From positions 27,907 through 91,906 of the forward strand of contig CAZKHJ010000010.1 of the NCBI GenBank assembly GCA_964552675.1: DNA of 64,000 nucleotides, given 5' to 3'. The notes below the pieces were generated by a model, which worked only from the letters and a program-made list of their open reading frames with translations, was not told the DNA's origin and made no database searches. This document shows, piece after piece, positions 24,940 to 32,048 of this stretch. Source of the stretch: Sulfurimicrobium sp964552675. Lineage in GTDB: Bacteria; Pseudomonadota; Gammaproteobacteria; Burkholderiales; Sulfuricellaceae. Made by a program: the position numbers and the translations under genes. Position 1 is the stretch's first letter. Each line of letters starts with the position of its first letter.

Positions 24940-25260
24940 TCATTCCATCTTCTTCGCCATTTCCTTCAACAACAATATTGCCTCTTCCCGCCGCGCGGCG
25001 GTCATCCCCCCAAGCAGCAATAATAGTTCTGCAATGTTCTCGTCCCGCGTGTAAAAGTACGGCGCCGGAATCTCCAGTACTGCCGCAACACGCTCCACCG
25101 TCAACAAATCCGGCACATGCTTGCCACGCTCGTACTGGTTCATGCGAGCACTCGCCGAGAACTCATCTATTCCCGCCAATATTCCCAAACGCTCTTGGGA
25201 TAGCCCCGCCCGGAGCCGTGCCTCCCTCAATCGCCGTGCAATGACGGACGGTTCTTCCAT
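24940..25260 (-). CDS. XRE-family transcriptional regulator
   Basis: This 106-residue cytosolic protein has a Cro/C1-type helix-turn-helix over residues about 8-62 (LREARLRAGLSQERLGILAGID, MNQYERGKHVPDLLTVERVA). The family-typical PAPYFYTRDENIAELL segment follows, then a helical C-terminus. Members usually repress nearby genes. Two copies of a CTAAGRRATWCTTRG palindrome lie in its divergent upstream region (25288-25335) and are the obvious candidate operators. It converges on the Fic gene. Confidence 0.9.
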   Translation of the reverse strand: MEEPSVIARRLREARLRAGLSQERLGILAGIDEFSASARMNQYERGKHVPDLLTVERVAAVLEIPAPYFYTRDENIAELLLLLGGMTAARREEAILLLKEMAKKME

Positions 25261-25287
25261 TGATCTCTTGGTCTCTATTTTGCAGGA

Positions 25288-25338
25288 CTAAGAGATTCTT
25301 GGTTTTTACTTGACGCGACACTAAGGAATACTTAGCAT
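25288..25338 (+). promoter_or_regulatory. Promoter with two candidate XRE operator palindromes
   Basis: CTAAGAGATTCTTGG (25288-25302) and CTAAGGAATACTTAG (25321-25335) agree at 11 of 15 positions and are centred 33 bases apart, about three helical turns. A good sigma-70 promoter for the lipoprotein gene is TTGACG (25310-25315), 17 bases, TAGCAT (25333-25338). The second palindrome overlaps its -10, so a bound protein would block it. Confidence 0.6.
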
Positions 25339-25381
25339 CTCAAAATTCCATCATCATCAGAAAACAGAAAGGGAGAGGATT

Positions 25382-25774
25382 ATGAATATCAAATCGAGAT
25401 TGTTTCTCGTCGCAAGCATTGCAATTCTGGCAACGGGGTGCGCTTCGGTCGGCAATGAGCGGATGCGCGACCAGACGCAGGCCAGTGTTTCGCAAAAAAT
25501 CACCGAGGGCAAGACCGGTAAAGACGAAGTTAAAGAAATGCTTGGAGACGCGACTTCAGTCAGTTTTACGGATGGCGGCAATGAAATCTGGACTTATAAA
25601 CATGCACGCGCTACCCCAAAGGCGCAGAATTTCATCCCTATCGTCAATCTGTTTTCGCGAGGCGCAGACGTCAAAACAAAGGAACTGGTTATCCTTTTTG
25701 ACAAGAATGGCATTGTTAACCGCTACTCCATGCGCGAAACCGATGACGAGGTGAAAAGCGGATTGGCCAATTAA
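25382..25774 (+). CDS. BamE/SmpA-like outer-membrane lipoprotein
   Basis: This 130-residue lipoprotein has lipobox LATGCAS near residue 20. It then has an SmpA/OmlA-like fold: a helical segment with ITEGKTGKDEVKEMLGDAT, followed by IWTYKHARA and KELVILFDKNGIVNRY. BamE itself is part of the outer-membrane beta-barrel assembly complex. Stand-alone relatives like this one often have no known partner. It is located in an islet between rlpA and dacC and may be controlled by the divergent XRE protein. Confidence 0.85.
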   Translation: MNIKSRLFLVASIAILATGCASVGNERMRDQTQASVSQKITEGKTGKDEVKEMLGDATSVSFTDGGNEIWTYKHARATPKAQNFIPIVNLFSRGADVKTKELVILFDKNGIVNRYSMRETDDEVKSGLAN

Positions 25775-25882
25775 ACCGCCCCCAGCGTTACGTTACCGCC
25801 CGCCAGTCATTCGGCGTGGTGGACGGTGACTTTGTTCTTTAAGGCTTGAGATTTCTTTCGGCCACTTATGAAGGTCTATTAC

Positions 25883-27415
25883 ATGAATAAAAACCTGATC
25901 GCCACCTTGTTGGCTGGCGTAACTTACTCTGTATCTGGAATCGCCATGGCAGCCGAAACGCCATCGCTGACAAAAGAGCAGATTGAAAAAGTTGAGGCGG
26001 GTATTGGGAGCCGTGCGGAGAAAAGTATTTATATTTCCACCTGCGTCATGGATTTGACATGCAAAGCCGCACTTATTCAGGTTTGGGATGCAAACGGAGG
26101 CGAAGTCGCCATGAGCCGGTTCTTGCCGCCACCAGAGAAAGTCTCCGGGCTTTTTCGCGGAACAGATATGGGTCGGCATTTGATGGAAATGAGCGCCATC
26201 AACAAGTGCTCTGCCAGTGATCCCTGCAGCGCCTTTCTCGTTGAGACCGCGAAGGCTTTGCGCGCTTTGCCACCAGATGAACTCAAGCAAGTCTATGAAA
26301 CCAAGGCAAGGGCCGAGCTTGAGCGTGCGGCAAGGAACTCGGAAACACAGATTCAGCGTAATCTTGCCGCTGGCGTAGCCAAAGCCGATATAAATCCTCC
26401 ACAAATCAAAACAACCTCGACAATTCCAGCACCAACCACAGAAAATGCGCCTGCAAGCAAGGAAGCATCTTCGGGCGAAGTCATTGACTTTGCCCGTGAT
26501 CCCTATTCAAACGTGACATTTCAACTGGTAAAGCTATCCAACGGAAGCAGGGAGATCCAGCGGCGTAGCGCGGAGGGCATTAAACGCCTAGCCTCGGTTA
26601 GCGGGCGTGAAGGCAAATGGCTTATTGAACCGGACGGTGGCGCTCCCATCGAAGCCATTGATTTGCAGCTTACAAATCGCGGCTTCATTGCGGGGACGCG
26701 CAATCGCGTAATGGCGTATACGGAAGGGACAGGGCTGTCTCCCGTCCAATGGCCCACAGGATACCATTCCGCTGCCGCACAGCGTGGCGATGTAGCACAG
26801 ACTGGGTATGTTTTGTTTGAGCGCGACAACGCCTCCGGCCAGAATTCTGCCGCAGGAATATTCGACATCATCAGCGATCTGGGAAATACGCTTGGCGTCA
26901 GCAAGCGAAATGATTATGTTCTGGTTGATCTTCATAGCGGCAAGAGCTACACCTTAAATGTTTCCACTGCGGGGAAGATCGTCACGACGACAACGGGGGC
27001 ATCCAATTGCCGGAAGCGTAATGCGCTGATTAACGTCTGCCAGGGCGTAGCAACGGACAGCCGCGAAAGACTTCGTGATAATTTTGGACAGAAGAATCTC
27101 CGTCATTATCTCTGGGCTATTTACTGGTTCAAAGCGCCAAGCGGAACCTATTTGATTGCGCTGGAAGACGGCCAGAGCAAGGTGACAGCCACAAAACTGG
27201 AAACCGGCGAGAAACGCATCGCCTTTTCTCGTAGCCTTGGGATTGCAGATTTTTCAGCCGTTCAAAGTGATGATGGACGTATCCAGTTGAGTGCCCGACT
27301 GGCTTTCACACCCCATAACATTGAGGATCTGGAAACAGCTTTTGCCGGTTTGCCGCTACCGGAAAGCGACAAGAAGGATACGCAGCAGAACACGGAAACA
27401 AAAAGCGCCGGGTGA
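25883..27415 (+). CDS. Exported protein of unknown function, 510 aa
   Basis: A signal peptide (about 24 residues, ending IAMA-AE) is followed by a helical region with four cysteines (STCVMDLTCK, NKCSASDPC). A low-complexity Thr/Pro/Ala stretch lies near residues 175-200. A C-terminal half rich in beta strands carries a further CRKR...NVCQ pair. No catalytic motif was recognised. The start at 25883 gives the clean signal peptide and has AAGG 8 bases upstream; an in-frame ATG at 25868 is the alternative. Base composition is visibly less GC-rich than in neighbouring core genes, which suggests acquisition by transfer. Confidence 0.75.
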   Translation: MNKNLIATLLAGVTYSVSGIAMAAETPSLTKEQIEKVEAGIGSRAEKSIYISTCVMDLTCKAALIQVWDANGGEVAMSRFLPPPEKVSGLFRGTDMGRHLMEMSAINKCSASDPCSAFLVETAKALRALPPDELKQVYETKARAELERAARNSETQIQRNLAAGVAKADINPPQIKTTSTIPAPTTENAPASKEASSGEVIDFARDPYSNVTFQLVKLSNGSREIQRRSAEGIKRLASVSGREGKWLIEPDGGAPIEAIDLQLTNRGFIAGTRNRVMAYTEGTGLSPVQWPTGYHSAAAQRGDVAQTGYVLFERDNASGQNSAAGIFDIISDLGNTLGVSKRNDYVLVDLHSGKSYTLNVSTAGKIVTTTTGASNCRKRNALINVCQGVATDSRERLRDNFGQKNLRHYLWAIYWFKAPSGTYLIALEDGQSKVTATKLETGEKRIAFSRSLGIADFSAVQSDDGRIQLSARLAFTPHNIEDLETAFAGLPLPESDKKDTQQNTETKSAG

Positions 27416-27762
27416 AATTGCTGATTTCAGCTTGCAGAAACAGGAAACCGGCCTGCATGTGACCGGGGATGAAGTCATCGCGGATGGGCGCGTGGTGCGA
27501 TGAAAACGAGCAGAACGCACCCTCATGCCACAAGTAAGGTTCGCGCCTGCTCGCTTCTTGACCTGTAGCGACTGCGCGAGTTTTGCGGCCCAGAAACCCA
27601 ACTGCGGCAAAACGGGCCGCCATCGCTATTTCCAGTGCCATTCTGGCACTGCGGCACCAAAAAGAGGCCGGTTACTGACCTTACAAGATGACCCGGTTTC
27701 AGGGAACCCAGCCTCCCGGCTGCGGTCTGCTATAATTTCCCGCCTTCATAAACGGATCTGAT
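27416..27762. other. Intergenic stretch with possible degraded coding fragments
   Basis: This is a 347-base gap before dacC. In the frame ending at 27503 the bases read EIADFSLQKQETGLHVTGDE and on to a stop, which looks like the end of a protein without a beginning. From 27525 a second frame contains CSDCASF, NCGKTG and FQCHSG cysteine groups, resembling a small zinc-binding domain. It runs through the dacC promoter, so it is probably not expressed as such. Both may be remnants at the right edge of the islet. Confidence 0.4.
27728..27736 (+). promoter_or_regulatory. Extended -10 promoter of dacC (TGC TATAAT)
   Basis: TGCTATAAT is a perfect extended -10 located 26 bases before the dacC ATG. 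There is no recognisable -35 hexamer, as expected for an extended -10 promoter. Confidence 0.65.
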
Positions 27763-28896
27763 ATGAAATACCTGTTGCTCGCGCTCACCGCCCTGTTCTC
27801 TGCCCTTGCCGCTGCCGAACAGGCGCTGCCGGTTCCTCCCGCCCCGCCGGTCGCCGCGCGCGCCTACCTGCTGGCTGATTTCCCCAGCGGGCGCCTGCTG
27901 GTGCAACAGGGCGTCAATGACCGGATCGAACCGGCTTCGCTCACCAAGCTGATGACGGCCTACCTCACCTTTACCGCCATCAAGCAGGGACGGCTGAAGA
28001 TGGACCAGGTGCTGCCGGTTTCGGAAAAGGCCTGGCGCACCGAGGGCTCGCGCATGTTCATCGAGATGAACCGGCCAGTGACAGTCCAAGAGCTGGTCCA
28101 CGGCATGATCATCCAGTCCGGCAATGATGCCTGCATCACCCTGGCAGAAGGCGTGGCGGGCAGCGAGGAAGTGTTCGCGCAGATGATGAACCAGCAGGCG
28201 GCCAGGCTGGGCATGAAGAATACCCATTACATGAACTCCACCGGCCTGCCCCACCCGCAGCACTACACCACAGCCTATGACCTGTCCCTGCTGGCGGCGG
28301 CGATCATCCGCGACTTTCCCGAGTACTACAAGTTCTACTCGATCAAGGAATACCGCTACAACAACATCACCCAGCCCAACCGCAACCGCCTGCTGTGGCT
28401 TGACCCCAGCGTGGACGGGATGAAAACCGGGCACACCGAATCCGCCGGCTTCTGTCTCATCGCCACCGCCAAACGCGACCCGATGCGCCTGATTTCGGTG
28501 GTGCTGGGCACTTCCTCCGACAGCGTGCGCGCCACCGAGAGCCAGAAGCTGCTCAATTACGGCTTCCAGTTCTTTGAAACCACCCGCGTCTATGCCGGCA
28601 ACCAGACCGTCTCCACCCTGCCGGTGTGGAAGGGCAGCGCGAAAACACTCAAGGCGGGCGTCACTCAGGATCTGACCCTGACCTTGCCCAAGGGCTATTA
28701 CAGCCGGGTCAAGGCCACGGTCACCAGCAAGCAGCCGCTGCTCGCGCCGATTTCCGCCGGCCAGATCGTGGGCTCCATCCAGTTCACCCTGGATGACAAA
28801 CCCCTGGCCGATTACCCGCTGGTGGCGCTGGAAAACGTGGCGATAGGCAACGTCTTTGGCCGCGCTATCGATACCGTCAAGCTATGGTTCAAATAA
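27763..28896 (+). CDS. dacC: D-alanyl-D-alanine carboxypeptidase (PBP5/6 family)
   Basis: This 377-residue exported low-molecular-weight penicillin-binding protein has a signal peptide ending near SALAAA. The active-site motifs are SLTKLMT (SxxK), SGNDAC (SxN) and MKTGHTESAG (KTG). The C-terminal PBP5 domain ends in an amphipathic membrane anchor (AIDTVKLWFK). It trims the terminal D-alanine from peptidoglycan pentapeptides. The 3' end overlaps the next gene by 13 bases, in the conserved dacC-dat-ybeD-lipB-lipA order. Confidence 0.96.
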   Translation: MKYLLLALTALFSALAAAEQALPVPPAPPVAARAYLLADFPSGRLLVQQGVNDRIEPASLTKLMTAYLTFTAIKQGRLKMDQVLPVSEKAWRTEGSRMFIEMNRPVTVQELVHGMIIQSGNDACITLAEGVAGSEEVFAQMMNQQAARLGMKNTHYMNSTGLPHPQHYTTAYDLSLLAAAIIRDFPEYYKFYSIKEYRYNNITQPNRNRLLWLDPSVDGMKTGHTESAGFCLIATAKRDPMRLISVVLGTSSDSVRATESQKLLNYGFQFFETTRVYAGNQTVSTLPVWKGSAKTLKAGVTQDLTLTLPKGYYSRVKATVTSKQPLLAPISAGQIVGSIQFTLDDKPLADYPLVALENVAIGNVFGRAIDTVKLWFK

Positions 28897-29747
28897 TTTA
28901 CCTCAACGGCGGCTTCATGCCGCTGGAGGAAGCCCGCATTCCGGTGCTGGATCGCGGCTTCATCTTTGGTGACGGCGTGTACGAGGTGATCCCGGTCTAT
29001 TCGCGTCACCCCTTCCGCCTGCAGGAACACCTGCAGCGCCTGCAGCACAGCCTGGACGGCATCCGTCTCGCCAACCCCTGCAGCGATGCGGAATGGCGCG
29101 AACGTATCAAGGAACTGATCGCCCGCAACGAGGGCGAGGACCAGTACCTTTACCTCCACATCACCCGTGGCGTGGCCAGGCGCGACCATGCCTTCCCCAA
29201 GGACACGCTCCCCACCGTTTTCATGATGAGCAGTCCGCTGCCGCCGGCCGCCCCGGTGCTGCGGGAAAAGGGCGTGGCAGCGATCACGGCCAGCGACAAC
29301 CGCTGGCTGCGCTGCGACATCAAGGCCATTTCCCTGCTGCCCAACGTCCTGCTGCGCCAGCTGGCGGTGGATGCCGGCGCGGCGGAAACCGTGATGCTGC
29401 GCGACGGCTTCCTGAGCGAGGGTGCGGCGAGCAATATTTTCGTGGTCAGCGCTGGCATCCTGCTCGCGCCGCCCAAGAACCACCTCATGCTGCCCGGCAT
29501 CACCTACGACGTGGTGCTGGAACTTGCCGCCGCAAACGGCATCCAATCACGCGTGGCACCGGTTCCGGAAGACACCCTGCGCCATGCCGATGAAATCTGG
29601 CTGACTTCCTCCACGCGCGAGGTCCAGTCCATCACCACGCTCGACGGCAAAATGGTAGGCAACGGCAGGCCGGGCCCGCTGTTCCGCAAAATGGACCAGT
29701 TATATCAGGACTACAAGGCGACCATCATGCGCCAGCCAAGCTTATGA
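28884..29747 (+). CDS. dat: D-amino acid aminotransferase (fold type IV PLP enzyme)
   Basis: This 287-residue aminotransferase of the class IV (BCAT-like) fold has an N-terminal YLNGGFMPLEEARIPVLDRGFIFGDGVYEV segment. The PLP lysine lies in CDIKAISLLPNVL near residue 148, with EGAASNIFVV and LTSSTREVQSI later. D-alanine aminotransferases of this type make D-Ala and D-Glu for peptidoglycan, which fits its place behind dacC. It overlaps the start of the DUF493 gene by four bases. Confidence 0.92.
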   Translation: MVQIIYLNGGFMPLEEARIPVLDRGFIFGDGVYEVIPVYSRHPFRLQEHLQRLQHSLDGIRLANPCSDAEWRERIKELIARNEGEDQYLYLHITRGVARRDHAFPKDTLPTVFMMSSPLPPAAPVLREKGVAAITASDNRWLRCDIKAISLLPNVLLRQLAVDAGAAETVMLRDGFLSEGAASNIFVVSAGILLAPPKNHLMLPGITYDVVLELAAANGIQSRVAPVPEDTLRHADEIWLTSSTREVQSITTLDGKMVGNGRPGPLFRKMDQLYQDYKATIMRQPSL

Positions 29748-30010
29748 CCGAACCGGAAACCCTGCTGGAATTTCCCTGCGCCTTCCCGATCAAGATCATG
29801 GGACGCATGGAAGACGCCTTCGCCGCCACCATGGTGGAAATCGTGCTGCGCCACGCGCCGGACTTCGACGCCGCAACCGTGACCATGCGGCCGAGCAGCG
29901 GCAACAAATATCTCTCCCTCACCTGTACCATCAACGCCACCTCGAAACAGCAGCTGGATGACCTGTACCGCGAGATCAGTGGACATCCGCTGGTATTGAT
30001 GGCGCTGTGA
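29744..30010 (+). CDS. ybeD: DUF493 family protein YbeD
   Basis: This 88-residue ACT-like small protein has LEFPCAFPIKIMGRM at the start and the conserved RPSSGNKYLSLTCTINATSKQQLDDLYREI region. It is consistently encoded next to lipB in proteobacteria, and a link to lipoate synthesis is suspected but not proven. Its start overlaps the dat stop and its stop overlaps the lipB GTG start (GTGA). Confidence 0.94.
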   Translation: MTEPETLLEFPCAFPIKIMGRMEDAFAATMVEIVLRHAPDFDAATVTMRPSSGNKYLSLTCTINATSKQQLDDLYREISGHPLVLMAL

Positions 30011-30687
30011 GGGTAAAACACCTCGGCCTGGCCGAATACCAGCCCACCTTCCACGCCATGCAGGCCTTCACTGCCGCACGCGGGCCGGACACGCCGGATG
30101 AAATCTGGCTGTTGCAGCACCCGCCGGTCTATACCCTGGGCCTGGCCGGCAAGCCGGAGCACCTGCTGCGCGACAGCGACATCCCGGTGGTGAACATCGA
30201 CCGCGGCGGCCAGATCACCTATCACGGCCCGGGCCAGGTCGTGGCCTATCTGCTGCTCGACCTGAAACGGCACGGCATCGGCGTCAAGGAGCTGGTACGG
30301 CGCATGGAGCAGGCCGTCATCGACCTGCTGGGAAAATATGGCGTCTCCGCCGCACGGCGCGACAAGGCACCGGGCGTGTATGTCGGCGATGCCAAGATCG
30401 CCGCACTAGGCCTTCGCATCAGGAACAACTGCAGCTACCACGGCCTGTGCCTCAACGTGGACATGGACCTCTCGCCTTACGCCAACATCAATCCCTGCGG
30501 CTACGCCGGGCTGCTGGTCACGCAGACGCGCGACCAGGGCATCAGCGCCGATGCGGACACGCTGGCAGAAGAACTGGCGGCCCAGTTGCTGCTGCAACTG
30601 GGCTATACTCAAAATTCGATCAACCACGAAGCACATGGAGGCCCTTCCACGCCCGCCTCCGTGTACTCCGTGCCCTCCGTGGCTTGA
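30007..30687 (+). CDS. lipB: Lipoyl(octanoyl) transferase
   Basis: This 226-residue enzyme moves octanoate from acyl-ACP to the lipoyl domains of dehydrogenase complexes. Family motifs are visible: VNIDRGGQITYHGPGQVVAYLLLDL, KAPGVYVGDAKIAALGLRI with the catalytic lysine, and NCSYHGLCLNVDMDL with the catalytic cysteine region. It starts at GTG 30007. The conserved part ends near LLLQLGY. The last 25 or so residues (TQNSINHEAHGGP onward) are encoded by a repeat element at 30622-30685 and are not part of the fold. Confidence 0.96.
   Translation: MRVKHLGLAEYQPTFHAMQAFTAARGPDTPDEIWLLQHPPVYTLGLAGKPEHLLRDSDIPVVNIDRGGQITYHGPGQVVAYLLLDLKRHGIGVKELVRRMEQAVIDLLGKYGVSAARRDKAPGVYVGDAKIAALGLRIRNNCSYHGLCLNVDMDLSPYANINPCGYAGLLVTQTRDQGISADADTLAEELAAQLLLQLGYTQNSINHEAHGGPSTPASVYSVPSVA
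30622..30685. repeat. Inverted nonamer repeat element forming the lipB 3' end
   Basis: The left arm AACCACGAAGCACATGGAG (30622-30640) is an imperfect inverted copy of 30657-30685. Read on the minus strand, the right arm is three units of the form NCACGGAGN. The element starts within the coding sequence and supplies the last codons and the stop of lipB. Confidence 0.7.
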
Positions 30688-30691
30688 CACA

Positions 30692-31639
30692 ATGGCAGAC
30701 CCCAAACTTCACAAAGGCGCGGCCAAGACCTCGCGCATCCCGATCAAGATCGTGCCCCAGGAGCCGCTGCGCAAGCCGGCCTGGATCCGTGCCAAAATCT
30801 CCTCCGGCGGCAGGTTCGGCGAGATCAAGCAGATCCTGCGCGAAAACAGCCTGCACACGGTATGCGAGGAAGCCGCCTGCCCCAATATCGGCGAATGCTT
30901 CAGCCATGGCACCGCCACTTTCATGATCCTGGGCGACCTGTGCACCCGGCGCTGCCCCTTCTGTGACGTCGGCCACGGCAAGCCGCTGCCCCCGGACGCC
31001 AGCGAACCGGCGCAGCTGGCGCGCACCATCGCCGCCATGAAGCTGAAATACGTGGTGATCACCAGCGTCGACCGCGACGACCTGCGCGACGGCGGGGCAG
31101 GGCATTTCGCCGCCTGCATCCAGGCCGTGCGCGCGGCCTCGCCCAATACCCGCATCGAAGTCCTGGTGCCGGATTTCCGTGGCCGCCTGGAAAGTGCGCT
31201 GGATATCCTCAGCAATGAGCCGCCCGACGTGCTCAACCACAATCTCGAAACCGTGCCGCGCCTCTACAAACAGGCCCGCCCCGGCGCCGACTACGCCCAC
31301 TCGCTGCAACTGCTGCAGGCATTCCGGCAGCGCCATCCCGCCATCCCCACCAAATCCGGCCTGATGGTCGGCCTGGGGGAAACGGACGCGGAAATCCTCG
31401 CCGTGATGCGCGATCTGCGCGCCCACGGCGTGGACATGCTCACCATCGGCCAGTACCTGCAGCCCTCGCGCCACCACCTGCCGGTCACGCGCTTCGTGAC
31501 ACCGGAGCAGTTCACTGCCTTCTCCCGTGCGGCAGCGGAAATGGGTTTCAGGAACGCCGCCTGTGGACCGATGGTGCGCTCCAGCTACCATGCCGACATG
31601 CAGGCCCAGGATGTTGTCGATTCCGGCGAAGCGGTGTAA
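30692..31639 (+). CDS. lipA: Lipoyl synthase
   Basis: This 315-residue radical SAM enzyme inserts two sulfur atoms into protein-bound octanoate. Both clusters are visible: the auxiliary one in CEEAACPNIGEC (Cx4Cx5C) near residue 55, and the radical SAM one in CTRRCPFC (Cx3Cx2C) near residue 85. LTIGQYLQPSRHHLPV and VRSSYHADMQ are further signatures. The ATG at 30692 lies 4 bases after the lipB stop, right behind the repeat element, and has no clear ribosome-binding site. It may therefore depend on translation of lipB. Confidence 0.98.
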   Translation: MADPKLHKGAAKTSRIPIKIVPQEPLRKPAWIRAKISSGGRFGEIKQILRENSLHTVCEEAACPNIGECFSHGTATFMILGDLCTRRCPFCDVGHGKPLPPDASEPAQLARTIAAMKLKYVVITSVDRDDLRDGGAGHFAACIQAVRAASPNTRIEVLVPDFRGRLESALDILSNEPPDVLNHNLETVPRLYKQARPGADYAHSLQLLQAFRQRHPAIPTKSGLMVGLGETDAEILAVMRDLRAHGVDMLTIGQYLQPSRHHLPVTRFVTPEQFTAFSRAAAEMGFRNAACGPMVRSSYHADMQAQDVVDSGEAV

Positions 31640-31651
31640 TTTGCTCCTGTC

Positions 31652-31975
31652 ATGAAGCCCCGCTCGCGACCGGTATTTTTCCTGCTCCTCGCCTTTACCC
31701 TGCTGTTTGCGCAGCAGGGGGCGGCACTGCATGCGCTGTCGCATCTGGGCGAACCACGGCCCACCCAGTCGCAACAGGACAAGCAACTGCCACATTCCCC
31801 GGCGTGCGAAAAATGTGTGCTCTATGCCGGCATGGGCAGCGCCATCACGAGCTCCGGGCTGAACCTGCCTGCCGCCGTCACTGGCTCGATACCCGACCAG
31901 GCCAGCCCTACGGCCCTGCTATTACCAACGCGCCTGCCCTTCCATTCCCGCGCGCCGCCCGGCCTCATCGTTTAA
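31652..31975 (+). CDS. DUF2946-like exported small protein
   Basis: This 107-residue protein has an N-terminal hydrophobic signal (PVFFLLLAFTLLFAQQG), then HALSHL and HSPACEKCVLY with a CxxC pair. The pattern H-x3-H followed by CxxC matches DUF2946-type proteins that are often encoded beside metal transport genes. A metal-sensing or metal-delivery role is inference only. It directly precedes the outer-membrane protein and zinc-type ABC transporter genes. Confidence 0.65.
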   Translation: MKPRSRPVFFLLLAFTLLFAQQGAALHALSHLGEPRPTQSQQDKQLPHSPACEKCVLYAGMGSAITSSGLNLPAAVTGSIPDQASPTALLLPTRLPFHSRAPPGLIV

Positions 31976-32048
31976 TACCTGAACAGTCACTGTCATGGCA
32001 ACCGGAACAATCCGGCTGCCGTTGTTCATTTTCTCGACGAGGCAATTC

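Noticed and set aside
23963..25260. Fic and XRE genes as a classical toxin-antitoxin pair
   Set aside because: The genes are convergent rather than an operon, and the Fic protein already carries its own inhibitory motif, so no separate antitoxin is needed.
27525..27761. A 78-codon frame with cysteine pairs as a real zinc-binding protein
   Set aside because: It runs through the dacC promoter, has no ribosome-binding site and its last third looks non-protein-like. It is kept only as a possible remnant.
31998..32048. GAACAA...TTGTTC before the outer-membrane protein gene as a Zur box
   Set aside because: Only six-base arms match each other, and the sequence does not resemble known Zur operators closely enough.
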